A DNA stretch of 64,000 nucleotides. Source: Castellaniella sp049651205 (GTDB lineage: Bacteria > Pseudomonadota > Gammaproteobacteria > Burkholderiales > Burkholderiaceae_B). Below are positions 1-9,704 of this stretch, in pieces (positions within the stretch are counted from its first letter, which is position 1; every line of letters starts with the position of its first letter). The translations under genes were made by a program, and so were the position numbers. Where the stretch lies: contig NZ_JBASBR010000004.1 in NCBI RefSeq assembly GCF_049651205.1, positions 310,001 to 374,000 on the forward strand, read 5' to 3'. The notes under the pieces are model-generated. The model made no database searches, was not told the origin of the DNA, and saw nothing but the letters and a program-made list of their open reading frames with translations.

Positions 1-1904
1 TCGTGGATTTCCTGACAGAGATCACGCAAACCCATGTGCTCGTAGCGCTTGTGCGAGCGGCTGAACTCGGGCAATACGCGCCACAGGGGCTGGTTGCGAT
101 CGTAGTCGTCCTTGAACTGTTGCAAGGCGGTCAGCAGGGTGTTCCAGCGGCCTTTGGTGATGCCGATGGTGAAGAGAATGAAAAACGAGTACAAGCCTGT
201 TTTTTCGACCACCACACCGTGCTCGACCAAATAGCGTGACACCAGTGCAGCCGGGATCCCGCTTTCGGCAAAAGTGCCCGAAATATCCAGGCCCGGTGTG
301 ACGACGGTGGCCTTGATGGGATCGAGCATATTGAAGCCTTCGGCGAGATCGCCAAAGCCATGCCACTCGTCGCCGGATCCCAGAATCCAGTCTTCGCGGT
401 TACCGATGCCGTCTGCCACCAGGCGGTTGGGGCCCCACACCTTGAACCACCAGTCGTTTTTACCGAATTCGGACTCGACCTTGCGCATGGCGCGGCGGAA
501 ATCCAGTGCTTCACGGATGGATTCTTCGACCAGGGCGGTGCCGCCGGGGGGTTCCATCATGGCCGCAGCCACGTCGCAAGACGCAATGATGGCGTACTGC
601 GGCGATGTGGAGGTGTGCATCAGAAAGGCTTCGTTGAAGATATTGCGATCGAGGTGGCGGGTTTCAGCATCCTGCACCACGATTTGCGAGGCCTGCGACA
701 GCCCTGCCAGCAACTTGTGCGTGGAGTGCGTGGCGTAGATCATGGTGTCGTGGCTGCGCGGACGGTTGGGCCCGATGGCGTGCATGTCCTCGTAGAACTC
801 ATGAAATGCGGCATGCGGCAGCCAGGCTTCATCAAAGTGCAGGGTGTCGATCTCCGAGCCGAGTTTTTCTTTGATCATCTCGACGTTGTAGATGACGCCG
901 TCATACGTGCTCTGCGTAATCGACAAAATGCGCGGACGCTTGTTGACAGCCTCGCGGGCAAACGGATTGGCCTCGATCTTTTTGCGGATGTTTTCGGGGT
1001 CGAATTCCTCGAGGGGAATGGGCCCGATGATGCCCAGGTGATTGCGCGTAGGCCGCAGAAACACAGGGATTGCACCTGTCATGGTGATGGCATGCAGGAT
1101 CGACTTGTGACAGTTGCGATCGACCACCACCACATCACCGGCCGCCACATTGGCGTGCCAGACAATCTTGTTGGAGGTGGAGGTGCCATTGGTGACAAAG
1201 AAGCAGTGATCCGCATGAAAGATGCGGGCGGCATTGCGCTCAGACTCGGCCACCGGGCCGGTGTGATCGAGCAACTGGCCAAGTTCGTCTACCGCGTTGC
1301 ACACGTCGGCGCGCAGCATGTTTTCACCAAAAAACTGGTGGAACATCTGCCCCACCGGGCTTTTCAGAAACGCAACGCCCCCCGAGTGCCCCGGGCAGTG
1401 CCACGAGTAAGAGCCATCCGAGGCGTAATCCAGCAACTCGCGGAAAAACGGCGGCGCCAGGCTATCCAGATAGGCGCGGGCTTCGCGAATGATATGGCGC
1501 GCCACAAACTCGGGGGTGTCCTCGAACATGTGAATAAAGCCATGCAGCTCGCGCAGGATATCGTTGGGAATATGCTGCGACGTGCGGGTTTCGCCATACA
1601 GATAGATGGGAATGTCTTCGTTGCGAAAACGCAGCTCGCCAATAAATGTACGCAGGTTTTTGATGGCATTGGCCACATCCTCGGGCGAGTCTTCGTCAAA
1701 TTCCTCGTCATCGATCGACAAAATGAAGGCACTGGCCCGGCTTTGCTGCTGCGCAAACGAGCTGAGGTCGCCGTAACTGGTAACCCCCAGCACCTCGACA
1801 CCCTCGGCTTCGATGGCCGAAGCCAACGCACGGATACCAAAACCCGACGCATTTTCAGACCGGTAGTCTTCGTCGATGATGACAATGGGAAAGCGAAATT
1901 TCAT
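1..1904 (-). CDS. Orn/Lys/Arg decarboxylase, PLP-dependent (partial, 3' end outside window)
   Basis: Basic amino-acid decarboxylase of the large fold-type I family (LdcC/AdiA/SpeF relatives). It decarboxylates lysine, ornithine or arginine in the cytosol, giving a polyamine or consuming acid; the sequence does not settle the substrate. The protein starts MKFRFPIVIIDEDYRSENAS, a receiver-like wing domain (about residues 1-130), followed by the PLP domain. The PLP-lysine motif reads ATHSTHKLLAGLSQ, and the substrate-side motif DEAWLPHAAFHEFYEDMHAI precedes it. 634 codons are present; family members are about 710-755 residues, so only the C-terminal ~100 residues are missing, cut by the window edge and not by mutation. 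The start has only a weak GGTGG ribosome site. dcd lies 78 bp upstream on the same strand. Confidence 0.9.
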   Translation of the reverse strand, partial: MKFRFPIVIIDEDYRSENASGFGIRALASAIEAEGVEVLGVTSYGDLSSFAQQQSRASAFILSIDDEEFDEDSPEDVANAIKNLRTFIGELRFRNEDIPIYLYGETRTSQHIPNDILRELHGFIHMFEDTPEFVARHIIREARAYLDSLAPPFFRELLDYASDGSYSWHCPGHSGGVAFLKSPVGQMFHQFFGENMLRADVCNAVDELGQLLDHTGPVAESERNAARIFHADHCFFVTNGTSTSNKIVWHANVAAGDVVVVDRNCHKSILHAITMTGAIPVFLRPTRNHLGIIGPIPLEEFDPENIRKKIEANPFAREAVNKRPRILSITQSTYDGVIYNVEMIKEKLGSEIDTLHFDEAWLPHAAFHEFYEDMHAIGPNRPRSHDTMIYATHSTHKLLAGLSQASQIVVQDAETRHLDRNIFNEAFLMHTSTSPQYAIIASCDVAAAMMEPPGGTALVEESIREALDFRRAMRKVESEFGKNDWWFKVWGPNRLVADGIGNREDWILGSGDEWHGFGDLAEGFNMLDPIKATVVTPGLDISGTFAESGIPAALVSRYLVEHGVVVEKTGLYSFFILFTIGITKGRWNTLLTALQQFKDDYDRNQPLWRVLPEFSRSHKRYEHMGLRDLCQEIH

Positions 1905-1982
1905 GGCAACCACCGTGTGGGATGCTTGCGCAGCCCGAAACCGCCCTGGCACATGCCTGGCCAGGGCTTTAAATGTGAATGA

Positions 1983-2546
1983 TCAGGTGCGCGGCAGCGT
2001 CACCCCGTGTTGCCCCTGATATTTGCCACCCCGATCGGCGTAGGAGGTTTCGCAAACCTCGTCGCTTTCGAAGAACAGCATCTGGGCGCAGCCTTCGCCG
2101 GCATAAATTTTGGCCGGCAGGGGCGTGGTATTGGAAAACTCGAGCGTTACATGGCCTTCCCATTCGGGCTCGAGGGGCGTGACGTTGACGATGATGCCAC
2201 AACGCGCATAGGTGCTTTTGCCCAGGCAAATGGTAAGCACGCTGCGCGGGATACGGAAGTATTCGACTGTACGCGCTAATGCAAATGAATTGGGCGGAAT
2301 AATACAGACATCGCCTTCAAAATCCACAAACGACCCGGCATCAAAGGATTTGGGATCGACAATCGAGGAATTGATGTTGGTAAAAATCTTGAATTCGCGG
2401 GCACAGCGGACATCATAGCCATAGCTGCTTGTGCCATAGCTGACAATCTTCTGGCCATTGACGGAGCGCACTTGCCCGGGCTCGAAAGGCTCGATCATGC
2501 CGGCTTGCGCCGCACCGCGGATCCAACGGTCGTTTTTGATGCTCAT
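1983..2546 (-). CDS. dcd: dCTP deaminase
   Basis: Deaminates dCTP to dUTP, the main supply of dUMP for thymidylate synthesis; trimeric and cytosolic. The 187-residue product matches the family length (~188-193). It begins MSIKNDRWIR, the standard family start, and carries the GKSTYARCGI segment and the catalytic-glutamate region WEGHVTLEFSN, ending GGKYQGQHGVTLPRT. An upstream in-frame ATG at 2552 would add two residues, but the AGAGGA ribosome site sits directly against it and is correctly spaced (6 nt) from the ATG at 2546, so 2546 is chosen. The gene lies between tamB upstream (26-nt gap) and the decarboxylase downstream, all on the minus strand. Confidence 0.96.
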   Translation of the reverse strand: MSIKNDRWIRGAAQAGMIEPFEPGQVRSVNGQKIVSYGTSSYGYDVRCAREFKIFTNINSSIVDPKSFDAGSFVDFEGDVCIIPPNSFALARTVEYFRIPRSVLTICLGKSTYARCGIIVNVTPLEPEWEGHVTLEFSNTTPLPAKIYAGEGCAQMLFFESDEVCETSYADRGGKYQGQHGVTLPRT

Positions 2547-2578
2547 GGACATCCTCTGTTCAGTATTGCGTCATTTTA

Positions 2579-5500
2579 TCAATCCATGGAGAACCAGCGA
2601 TAGACCAATGCCAAACCACTGACCGTACCGGCTGTCACCTCTGCCTGAAGCCCGCGCATCAGACGATAACTCAAGCGGGCCACCGTGCCGGTTTGTGCCA
2701 GGGCCTGCTCCAGGCTGGCGGTGAGATCCGTGCTCAAGGTTTTGCTGGCCCGCACAAATTGCTGCTCGATGGGGCTTGCTCCTGTATCCAGGCTGCGAAC
2801 CACACTTTCTACCGGCAAGATGCTGCCGCTGCTGCCCAGCTCGCCCGAGCGCATACTGAGCTCGTCCAAACCAAAGCGCTTGTAAAAGGGCTCGCCCTTG
2901 GACAAAAACGAACTGCCCACAGACAATAGCAAAGACATGTCCGCTCCACCATTATCAGGCCCATGCCCCAGCAGCAACCAGGTCAGTTTTTCTGTCTCGC
3001 TGACATCGGGCTCGGAGATGAGGTCGATGCGTGGGCGACGGGCAGTACCCACCACTTGCACCCCCGCATGAACCGCCACATCGGTGCGCAGGGCCCGGAT
3101 ATCCAGCACCGGATTGGCGATATCACCCTGAAACGTAATCCGGCCACGGCGCAATTGCAGATGTTGACCATAAGCGTTGATCGCGCCACCGCGCGTGCGC
3201 AAGGCACCCAGGGCTGTCAGCTTGTCCCGCGCCCATTGCAGCTGCAGGCTGCCCACCAGGCCCGAATCCAGCCCATAACCTGTGAGATAAAAACGCGGCC
3301 CGAGATCAATCTCCAGATTGGCCTGCATGTCCAGCGAAGGCGCCGCTGGCTTGGGCGCTTCTTTTTCTCCGGCTTTCAGGATCACGACATCGCTGTCGAG
3401 CGCCGGAATATTGTTGAGCATGTCCAGATCAAACCAGCCGGCATCCGCCACGATCTTGCCTTGAAGGCCGATACGCGGCAACGTGGCATCGATATCCAAC
3501 TGTCCACTGACCATCGCGTAGCGATCCGCCCGCTGCAGGAGCGGGTAGCGGTGAAACTGTATCCGTACCGCGCCGGTTTGCTCCAGCAAACTCCATTGCC
3601 CGCTAAGCTTGAGGTAGCCGTTTTGCGCATCTGGATCCTCTGCGATCCATGTTGCCGTGCGCCACTCTTTGGGGGTTACCCGGCGCACCGCAGGAAACCG
3701 CAGCTGATCCAGCACCACGTTTGTGCCGTCCATATGCGCCTGCAGCGTGCCCTGGATCAGGCGGATCCCCTGATCCAGCATCAGAAAACTCATGTTCTCG
3801 CCACGCAAGGGGCCGCTAAAAAACCAGCGCCCGCCAGGCAGGCTGTGCCCGCGGATATCGGCATGGACGGTGCCGCCGATCTCCATGGAGCCGTCCAGCA
3901 GGAGGTTGACCCATGCCAGATCTTCAGACTCGGCCTGGACGTGGATGTGCTTTTCGTCTTGCATGGAGATGCCAAAACCACCACTGGCGGTGCGGCGGAT
4001 GGGCGTATCAGCCTGAATCCGCATCTTGCCCATATCGCGGGTAGCCACCTGCACGTCCATGGACGCCTTGCTGTTGCCACCACCGCCAGGCTGAATAACG
4101 AGATCAGCCCGGGCAGTCTCGAGCCCCAACTGAATGGGGATGTCGCCCGGTACCAGCAAATCGCCATCCAGACGCACCAGATGGATCGCACCTTCGAGCG
4201 CCTTGTCTTGCTTGAGGTTCCAGTCCAGCGCCATGCGCAACTGGCTATTTTCAGCCTGTTTGGCCAATGCCGTCTCGATACCGCCCTGATCACGCTTGGC
4301 CTGGCCCAGCCACGCCTGCAACTGGCTGATCCGCTTGGGTGTAATCACCAGCGGATTGATTTTTCCCTGTGTGTGCCACTGCCCGGCCAAGCCACCAGAT
4401 TCCTGATGCTGCAGTTTCAGGAGGGTTTCACCCTTGAGCGCAATATCAACAACCCCTTGGCCCACCTGCCACTGCCCATGGGGGTCCAGCCGCACGGCAA
4501 CAGGCCGCTCGGTGCGCAGACGGGCCGAGGCATGATCGATTTGGATGCTGGCCACTTGCCCCGCCCAGCCGGCATCCGCCTGCCAGCCGCCCTGGACTTT
4601 CAGTTGGACATCCACCGGGGCCCGGCCAGGGATATCGGCCTGTGCATCAGGCGGCTGATAGTGTGCCTGCAAGATGAGCTGATGCTTGGCCACAGAGCCC
4701 GAGGTGTCGATCTTCAGGCGGCCCGTGCCGGGCAAGCCAGGCCAGATGGCTGCCAGCTTCGGGATGTTTGCGTCCACCACCAGTTTGCTCTGATCGGCAG
4801 CCAGACCACCGGATAGCCGCAGATGATCCGGCCCCAAATCCAGGGCCAGATCCAGGTCGTCCGCGCGCAAACTGAGCCAGTCCAGCGGGCCGGTGGCGGG
4901 ATCCAGCAGTACCCCCTGCGCACGGCCCAACCGTCCCAGCCGCACGTGGCCGGACAAAGGCTCGCCATTCCATCGACTGCCCTTGCCCACATCCACAGAC
5001 AAAGAGACATCTTTCAACTGGTGGGTGGGTGTCAGGTGCAGTGTTCCCGTGGATTGGAGATTAAGCCGTGTCGCGCCCACGTCCCTGGGCAACCAGGGAT
5101 CCAGCACAAGGTCACGGGCAGATAACTGCATGTCCACGGGCCGCACGCCCTGGCTGTCCGCCGCACCAGGCAGCACCTGAAGATCAAGGCCCTCGCTCTC
5201 GGACAAGGCCAGATGCACCTTGCTGCGACCCAGCGGAAACGCCTGGGAGGGCAGGAGCTCGGCCTCGGCCGTCAATGACAGGCCTTCGCCCTCACCCCGG
5301 GCTTGCAAATGCATCGCATCCAGAGAGCCCGCCAGCTGCAGGTCGAGATCCAGCTGGCAGCTGGGTCGGCCCGTGAAATCCGGCGCTCCGGGGGTCTGGC
5401 CGGGGGCATCCGCAACAGAGCCAGCCGGTGCATCCTTGGCCGTATGGGTGGCTGCGTTTTTTACAGAGGCCGCCTGCTTGTCTTTAACTGGTTCTGTGCG

Positions 5501-6196
5501 GGTGCCTTGCAGAGCAGCCCGCACGCACACGGGCGAGCCCGCGGCGCGATCCTGGCCGCGCGCATGCAAATTGAGTTCGAAGGGCCAGGGCGCGGCAAAG
5601 CCACGCAAGGCAAGGTTGCCACTGGCCGATACCAGCGTGCTGCCATGGGCCAGTTGCAGCTGGTTTAAGGCAAGGCTGGCAGTGTCTGCATTGATTGTCA
5701 GTGCGGTGGAGACCCCCAGGATCTGGACAGGCAGCTCGGCACCATCCAGGCGCAGACCCAGACCACCCAACGACAAATGATCCACCTGCACGGTAAGCGG
5801 CAAAGCCGGCATCTTGAACGGTTCGGAAGGGGCTGCATCAGGATCTGACGCTTGCGTCACCACATCGACACGAACCGCGGAAAGGTCATTAAGATGCAAA
5901 CGGCGGTTGAGAAGCTCGGGCCATAATACCTTCAGGTGCAAACCAGTGACGCGGATGTCGGCCTGCGGCAGCACAATATGCAGGCCATCCACATAAATGC
6001 CCTCGCTGAGAGTACCCCGCACGCCATGGATCCGACCGTCCAGCTGCCCGACGGCAGTACGCAGTAGCCACTGGGTGCCCGACGTGCTGGCAGCACACCA
6101 CCAGACCAGGCCCACCGCCAGCGCCAAGAGCAGCACCAGCGGCGGCAGAACCCAAAGCCCAAACATGCGCAGACTCCGGGCCAGCGCACGGCGCAT
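2579..6196 (-). CDS. tamB: Translocation and assembly module protein TamB
   Basis: Large inner-membrane-anchored periplasmic protein that works with TamA in outer-membrane protein assembly and, in the AsmA-like superfamily view, in phospholipid transport to the outer membrane. The product is about 1205 residues: one N-terminal membrane anchor (LWVLPPLVLLLALAVG), a long repetitive beta-rich body, and a C-terminal DUF490/TamB domain (GLDELSMRSGELGSSG..., ending ALVYRWFSMD). Start: the reading frame stays open to 6268 inside tamA, but the ATG at 6196 gives the usual MRRALARSLR-plus-anchor start 15 nt after the tamA stop. The ribosome site is weak, suggesting coupling to tamA. It follows tamA directly, the classic tamAB order. 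Confidence 0.93.
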   Translation of the reverse strand: MRRALARSLRMFGLWVLPPLVLLLALAVGLVWWCAASTSGTQWLLRTAVGQLDGRIHGVRGTLSEGIYVDGLHIVLPQADIRVTGLHLKVLWPELLNRRLHLNDLSAVRVDVVTQASDPDAAPSEPFKMPALPLTVQVDHLSLGGLGLRLDGAELPVQILGVSTALTINADTASLALNQLQLAHGSTLVSASGNLALRGFAAPWPFELNLHARGQDRAAGSPVCVRAALQGTRTEPVKDKQAASVKNAATHTAKDAPAGSVADAPGQTPGAPDFTGRPSCQLDLDLQLAGSLDAMHLQARGEGEGLSLTAEAELLPSQAFPLGRSKVHLALSESEGLDLQVLPGAADSQGVRPVDMQLSARDLVLDPWLPRDVGATRLNLQSTGTLHLTPTHQLKDVSLSVDVGKGSRWNGEPLSGHVRLGRLGRAQGVLLDPATGPLDWLSLRADDLDLALDLGPDHLRLSGGLAADQSKLVVDANIPKLAAIWPGLPGTGRLKIDTSGSVAKHQLILQAHYQPPDAQADIPGRAPVDVQLKVQGGWQADAGWAGQVASIQIDHASARLRTERPVAVRLDPHGQWQVGQGVVDIALKGETLLKLQHQESGGLAGQWHTQGKINPLVITPKRISQLQAWLGQAKRDQGGIETALAKQAENSQLRMALDWNLKQDKALEGAIHLVRLDGDLLVPGDIPIQLGLETARADLVIQPGGGGNSKASMDVQVATRDMGKMRIQADTPIRRTASGGFGISMQDEKHIHVQAESEDLAWVNLLLDGSMEIGGTVHADIRGHSLPGGRWFFSGPLRGENMSFLMLDQGIRLIQGTLQAHMDGTNVVLDQLRFPAVRRVTPKEWRTATWIAEDPDAQNGYLKLSGQWSLLEQTGAVRIQFHRYPLLQRADRYAMVSGQLDIDATLPRIGLQGKIVADAGWFDLDMLNNIPALDSDVVILKAGEKEAPKPAAPSLDMQANLEIDLGPRFYLTGYGLDSGLVGSLQLQWARDKLTALGALRTRGGAINAYGQHLQLRRGRITFQGDIANPVLDIRALRTDVAVHAGVQVVGTARRPRIDLISEPDVSETEKLTWLLLGHGPDNGGADMSLLLSVGSSFLSKGEPFYKRFGLDELSMRSGELGSSGSILPVESVVRSLDTGASPIEQQFVRASKTLSTDLTASLEQALAQTGTVARLSYRLMRGLQAEVTAGTVSGLALVYRWFSMD

Positions 6197-6210
6197 GCGC
6201 AACAGCCGGC

Positions 6211-8148
6211 TCAAAACGCGATCCCCAAAGAAAACTGCAGACGCAAGCGCCGGTCTTTTTGTGCCCAAGCCAAATCGACAAAGAAGGGGCCTGCCGGGGT
6301 TCTCACCGCCAGCCCGGCGCCATAACCCAGGTGCCAGTCGAACTGATCAAAGGCGGGCGCTGCATCCCCTGCATCTACAAACACATTGGCCCCCAACACC
6401 TCGGTAAAGTAATGCGTGTATTCAACACTGAGCACACCCAGTGTCGGTGCACCGATCACGGCGTCGCCGCGTTGCAGGCCGATACTTTGATAGCGATAAC
6501 CACGTATGGTGCGCGAGCCGCCGGTGCGCCAGGAAAAATCCTGGGGCAGGCGATTGGTGTGCGACCACACCTTGCCGATTTCACCACGAACCGTGAGCAC
6601 GTCCCGATCAGCAATTGTCCACCATTGCTGCGCACGCAGGCTGGTGCGGTAAAACGGTTGGCCATCATCCAGCGTGGTACCCACACCGACCCCAAACTCG
6701 ATCAGGTTGCCTTCACGCGGATCATATTTGTTATTGACGTCACGCCGCAGCCACTGCCAGGTGGCGGCCCAGCTGGGGACTTCGTATTTATAAGCCCCCG
6801 AGATACGGGTTTTGTCGTAGGCCAGCAAGCCCGCCAAGGTGGTTTCATATTCGACACGGCTGTCGCCCGCCGCCTTGCGCAGTTGGTTGCGCCTCCACCC
6901 CAGGCCGGAGCGGCTGGTTTCCAGCCCTTCGATGTCGGAGTGATCATATAAAACACCAAAGCTGTCGTTATAGCCCGAGGGGCTTGGCGGCAGGTGCACA
7001 TCAAAAAAGGCACGCTGGCGGTCGCGATCAACCCCCGCACCGGTTTCTATCCAGACAGGCAGCCCAAAGACGACATTCTGGCGGTATAGCCCCTCAACGC
7101 GCACGCCGTGATCACTGTCCGCCCCCAATGACCCGCTGGCATAACGCGCCGGCGCCTCGGTTACCCGTACCCGCACAGGCAAGGTGACCGGCTCAGTTTC
7201 GGAGGGCGGCAGCGGCTTGCTTTTTTGATCCTGGATAGTCTCATCGCTGGTTTTATCAGCGTCTGCGGAGGTGGGATCGGCGTCACCATCGACCATGGTG
7301 ACAAACGCCCCGCGAAAAAATGTGGTGGACTGCAAAGATTGCTGCCAATCTTCCAGCAAGGTCTGGTTATAGGGGTCGCCCGGCTGATATTGCACATAGC
7401 GCCGGATCAGGGATTCAGGTACGCGTTTTAGCCCCAGCACCTGCAGTTCGCCCATTTTTACCGGAGGGCCACTGTCGACATTGACCGCCAGATCAGCCTG
7501 GGAGGTCTCGGGATTGACCACTGCCTGTGTGGGATCAAGCCGGGCAAAGTAAAAATCCTGCTCGGCCACAGACTGCAGCAAACCTGCCTTGGCATCGTGC
7601 CAATCGTCGTTGATGAATGGCATCCCGGGCTTGAGCAGCCAATCCGAGCGCAAGGCATCACGCCGCCCCTGGTAGGCAGGCGTAGCAATGGCACCCTTAA
7701 AGCTTAAGCCCAGCTGACGCACCCGGGTGCGTATGCCGGGATCAATCGTGATGTCCCAGAACTCGCCTTGCCCAGGCGGCCCTTCGGTGACATCCAGGGT
7801 CACCTTGGCATCAAAATAGCCTTGCGTCTGCAAGGCGGCGTGCGCTGCATCCCAGGCACGGCGCCGCAAACGCGAGACCTCGCGCAGGTCTTGGTCGTCG
7901 GCCAGGCGGGTAATGGCGCCCACTGCATCGGTAATTGCCTGTAACACCTTGGGCGGCGAACTGCCGGGATCGATGATGACTTGTGGCGGTGCGGCCAGGG
8001 CGAAGGGGCTGGCCAGCAAACAGGCCAGCGCGCTGCAAGCAGCCGCGTTCGGTGCCCACAATATATTTGTGGCTGCCCATCGACTACCTGGCCTGCAGTT
8101 TGCCAGCACACGCTGGCATGCCGATATCAGGGCACGCCGTATCCGCAT
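6211..8148 (-). CDS. tamA: Outer-membrane assembly factor TamA (Omp85 family)
   Basis: Omp85/BamA-family outer-membrane barrel with periplasmic POTRA domains, partner of TamB. The 645-residue product has an N-terminal export signal (hydrophobic stretch ALACLLASPFALA then cleavage near residue 53), POTRA repeats over about residues 55-330, and a C-terminal 16-strand surface-antigen barrel ending LGIAF, with the terminal phenylalanine expected for a Bam substrate. A low-complexity acidic insertion (about residues 285-310, rich in Asp/Ser/Thr) lies between POTRA and barrel. The leader before the hydrophobic core is unusually long (~38 residues), so the true start may be further downstream. The ATG overlaps the apbC stop as TAATG, so translation is probably coupled. 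Confidence 0.93.
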   Translation of the reverse strand: MRIRRALISACQRVLANCRPGSRWAATNILWAPNAAACSALACLLASPFALAAPPQVIIDPGSSPPKVLQAITDAVGAITRLADDQDLREVSRLRRRAWDAAHAALQTQGYFDAKVTLDVTEGPPGQGEFWDITIDPGIRTRVRQLGLSFKGAIATPAYQGRRDALRSDWLLKPGMPFINDDWHDAKAGLLQSVAEQDFYFARLDPTQAVVNPETSQADLAVNVDSGPPVKMGELQVLGLKRVPESLIRRYVQYQPGDPYNQTLLEDWQQSLQSTTFFRGAFVTMVDGDADPTSADADKTSDETIQDQKSKPLPPSETEPVTLPVRVRVTEAPARYASGSLGADSDHGVRVEGLYRQNVVFGLPVWIETGAGVDRDRQRAFFDVHLPPSPSGYNDSFGVLYDHSDIEGLETSRSGLGWRRNQLRKAAGDSRVEYETTLAGLLAYDKTRISGAYKYEVPSWAATWQWLRRDVNNKYDPREGNLIEFGVGVGTTLDDGQPFYRTSLRAQQWWTIADRDVLTVRGEIGKVWSHTNRLPQDFSWRTGGSRTIRGYRYQSIGLQRGDAVIGAPTLGVLSVEYTHYFTEVLGANVFVDAGDAAPAFDQFDWHLGYGAGLAVRTPAGPFFVDLAWAQKDRRLRLQFSLGIAF

Positions 8149-9230
8149 TAAACTTTGCGGGCCACAACCTGGGGCCGGGTTTTGGAATCATCCAGCGGCT
8201 GCCCCGCCACATGAACCGCCAGCCGGTGGGCGATCTCGTGGTACAGGCCTGCTGCCGTGCCATCTGGCGATGCCACTACGCTGGGACGACCCGAATCGGT
8301 TTCCTGGCGAATGTCGATTTGCAGCGGCAAACCACCCAGCCACGGCAGATGATAGGTGGCTGCCAGTTGACGGCCGCCATCCTGCCCGAAGATGGGCTCG
8401 GTGTGCCCGCAATTGGAGCACACGTGCACAGACATGTTTTCTACGATCCCCAACACAGGAACATCCACTTTCTGGAACATGATCAAACCCTTGCGCGCAT
8501 CGGCCAAGGCAAGATCTTGCGGTGTGGTGACGATGATGGCGCCCGTCAAGGGCACCTTTTGCGCCATGGTAAGGGCAATATCGCCTGTTCCGGGAGGCAT
8601 GTCCACAATCAAATAATCCAGATCGTTCCATTTGGTAAGCGAAAGCAGCTGGGTTAGCGCCTGGGTAACCATGGGGCCACGCCAGATGGCCGGTGCCTCG
8701 TCATCCATCAAGAAGCCGATGGAGTTGCTTTGCAGACCGTGGCCAACCATGGGTTCCATGCTTTTGCCGTCGGCGCTTTTGGGCTTGCCCGACAAGCCCA
8801 GCATGATAGGCACGCTTGGACCGTAAATATCCGCGTCGAGCAAGCCCACACGGGCCCCCTGTGCGTGCAGGGCAAGTGCCAGATTGACGGCCGTGGTACT
8901 TTTACCTACTCCGCCCTTGCCGGATGCCACGGCAATGATATTGCGCACCGTATCCAGCGGACGCAAGCCCCGCTGCACGGCATGCGTATCAATGCGCGAC
9001 TGGAAATCCAGCTGGCCAAGGGTTACCCCCGCGGCTGACAGGGCTTGACCGATAGCTTCGCGCAAGGCAGGCTCACCGTTGAATACTGGGTAGCCCAGCG
9101 TTACAGTGATATCAAAGGCTTGTCCGGCAGGCCGGATTTGTAGATCGGCCTCTGTCACAGCCAGAGATTTTCGGGTATCCGGGTTAATGACCCGCGATAA
9201 AACCGTGCGGATTTCCTGGGGGGTGCTCAT
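8148..9230 (-). CDS. apbC: Iron-sulfur cluster carrier ATPase ApbC/Mrp
   Basis: MinD-like P-loop ATPase that carries Fe-S clusters to target apoproteins in the cytosol. The 360-residue product has an N-terminal MIP18/DUF59 domain (about 1-80), a deviant Walker A GKGGVGKST at 104-112, the switch region DADIYGPS at 132-139, and the cluster-binding CxxC (CSNC) at 271-274, so it is a complete Mrp. The ATG at 9230 is preferred over the longer frame because the protein then begins MSTPQEIRTVL and a GGGA ribosome site lies about 6 nt upstream. It heads the apbC-tamA-tamB unit: its stop overlaps the tamA start. Whether Fe-S delivery and TamAB are functionally linked is unknown; the overlap only shows co-expression. 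Confidence 0.95.
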   Translation of the reverse strand: MSTPQEIRTVLSRVINPDTRKSLAVTEADLQIRPAGQAFDITVTLGYPVFNGEPALREAIGQALSAAGVTLGQLDFQSRIDTHAVQRGLRPLDTVRNIIAVASGKGGVGKSTTAVNLALALHAQGARVGLLDADIYGPSVPIMLGLSGKPKSADGKSMEPMVGHGLQSNSIGFLMDDEAPAIWRGPMVTQALTQLLSLTKWNDLDYLIVDMPPGTGDIALTMAQKVPLTGAIIVTTPQDLALADARKGLIMFQKVDVPVLGIVENMSVHVCSNCGHTEPIFGQDGGRQLAATYHLPWLGGLPLQIDIRQETDSGRPSVVASPDGTAAGLYHEIAHRLAVHVAGQPLDDSKTRPQVVARKV

Positions 9231-9381
9231 GAATCGTCCCGATGAAAACAATCGAAACCACAAGCATAGCGGATTCCCCTGGAAATCTGCGGATTGACCC
9301 CGATATGATCATTACCAACCGGGGTTGGCCCGCATGCCGCCACCCCCTGCAACTTTTTTCGGCCACAGAGGTCTTATTCAT

Positions 9382-9657
9382 ATGAACATCATCCAGCAAA
9401 CCCTGCGAGCCGCCCTGTTTCTGGTTCTGGCCTTCTTTGGCCTGATCATGGCCATGATTTTCATGGCATCTACACTGCTGGCCATCGCAGTGCTGTACAT
9501 TGTGGCGCGCCTGCAAGGGCGCCCCTTCGGCGTCAAGGCCTACTGGGCCGAGCGCCGGCGCCCGCCCATGCCCAACCGATCCAGCCGATGGTCCGCAGAG
9601 GCCCCAACGGCTCGCCGTCAGGATGTCACCGACATCGAAATGCGCGAGATCCCGTGA
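9382..9657 (+). CDS. Small hypothetical membrane protein
   Basis: A 91-residue protein that I do not recognise as a named family. Residues about 8-42 are almost wholly hydrophobic (ALFLVLAFFGLIMAMIFMAS and onward), enough for one long or two short membrane helices. A basic, proline- and arginine-rich tail follows (WAERRRPPMPNRSSRW), probably cytosolic. The ATG at 9382 has AGAGG about 10 nt upstream; the in-frame start at 9325 would add a proline-rich stretch without a ribosome site. It stands alone between the divergent apbC and metG. Position and coding character suggest a real gene. Confidence 0.7.
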   Translation: MNIIQQTLRAALFLVLAFFGLIMAMIFMASTLLAIAVLYIVARLQGRPFGVKAYWAERRRPPMPNRSSRWSAEAPTARRQDVTDIEMREIP

Positions 9658-9662
9658 TCTCT

Positions 9663-9704
9663 GGCGGGCTGATAGAATCAGTGTTTTTCCCTAGTCAGCC
9701 CGCC
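9663..9704 (+). promoter_or_regulatory. Inverted repeat with extended -10 element just upstream of metG
   Basis: A perfect 10-bp inverted repeat, GGCGGGCTGA (9663-9672) and TCAGCCCGCC (9695-9704), ends 4 nt before the metG ATG. Within it, TGATAGAAT (9670-9678) reads as an extended -10 box (TGnTAGAAT); no convincing -35 is visible. If that promoter is used, transcription starts inside the loop and the hairpin would not form in the message, so the repeat could instead be a protein site. If transcription comes from upstream, the hairpin would hide the metG start. No purine-rich ribosome site is present before metG. Confidence 0.45.

Noticed and set aside
1940..1975. Hairpin CCCTGGC/GCCAGGG between dcd and the decarboxylase as a terminator
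   Set aside because: The stem is short and no U-run follows on the minus strand, so it cannot be supported as a terminator.
360..1982. A 540-residue plus-strand open frame opposite the decarboxylase
   Set aside because: It is the antisense of a well-conserved gene. Its protein has no recognisable domain, and such long shadows are common at this GC content.
2963..4816. A 617-residue plus-strand open frame opposite tamB
   Set aside because: Antisense shadow: composition is that of reversed tamB codons, with no ribosome site and no family features.
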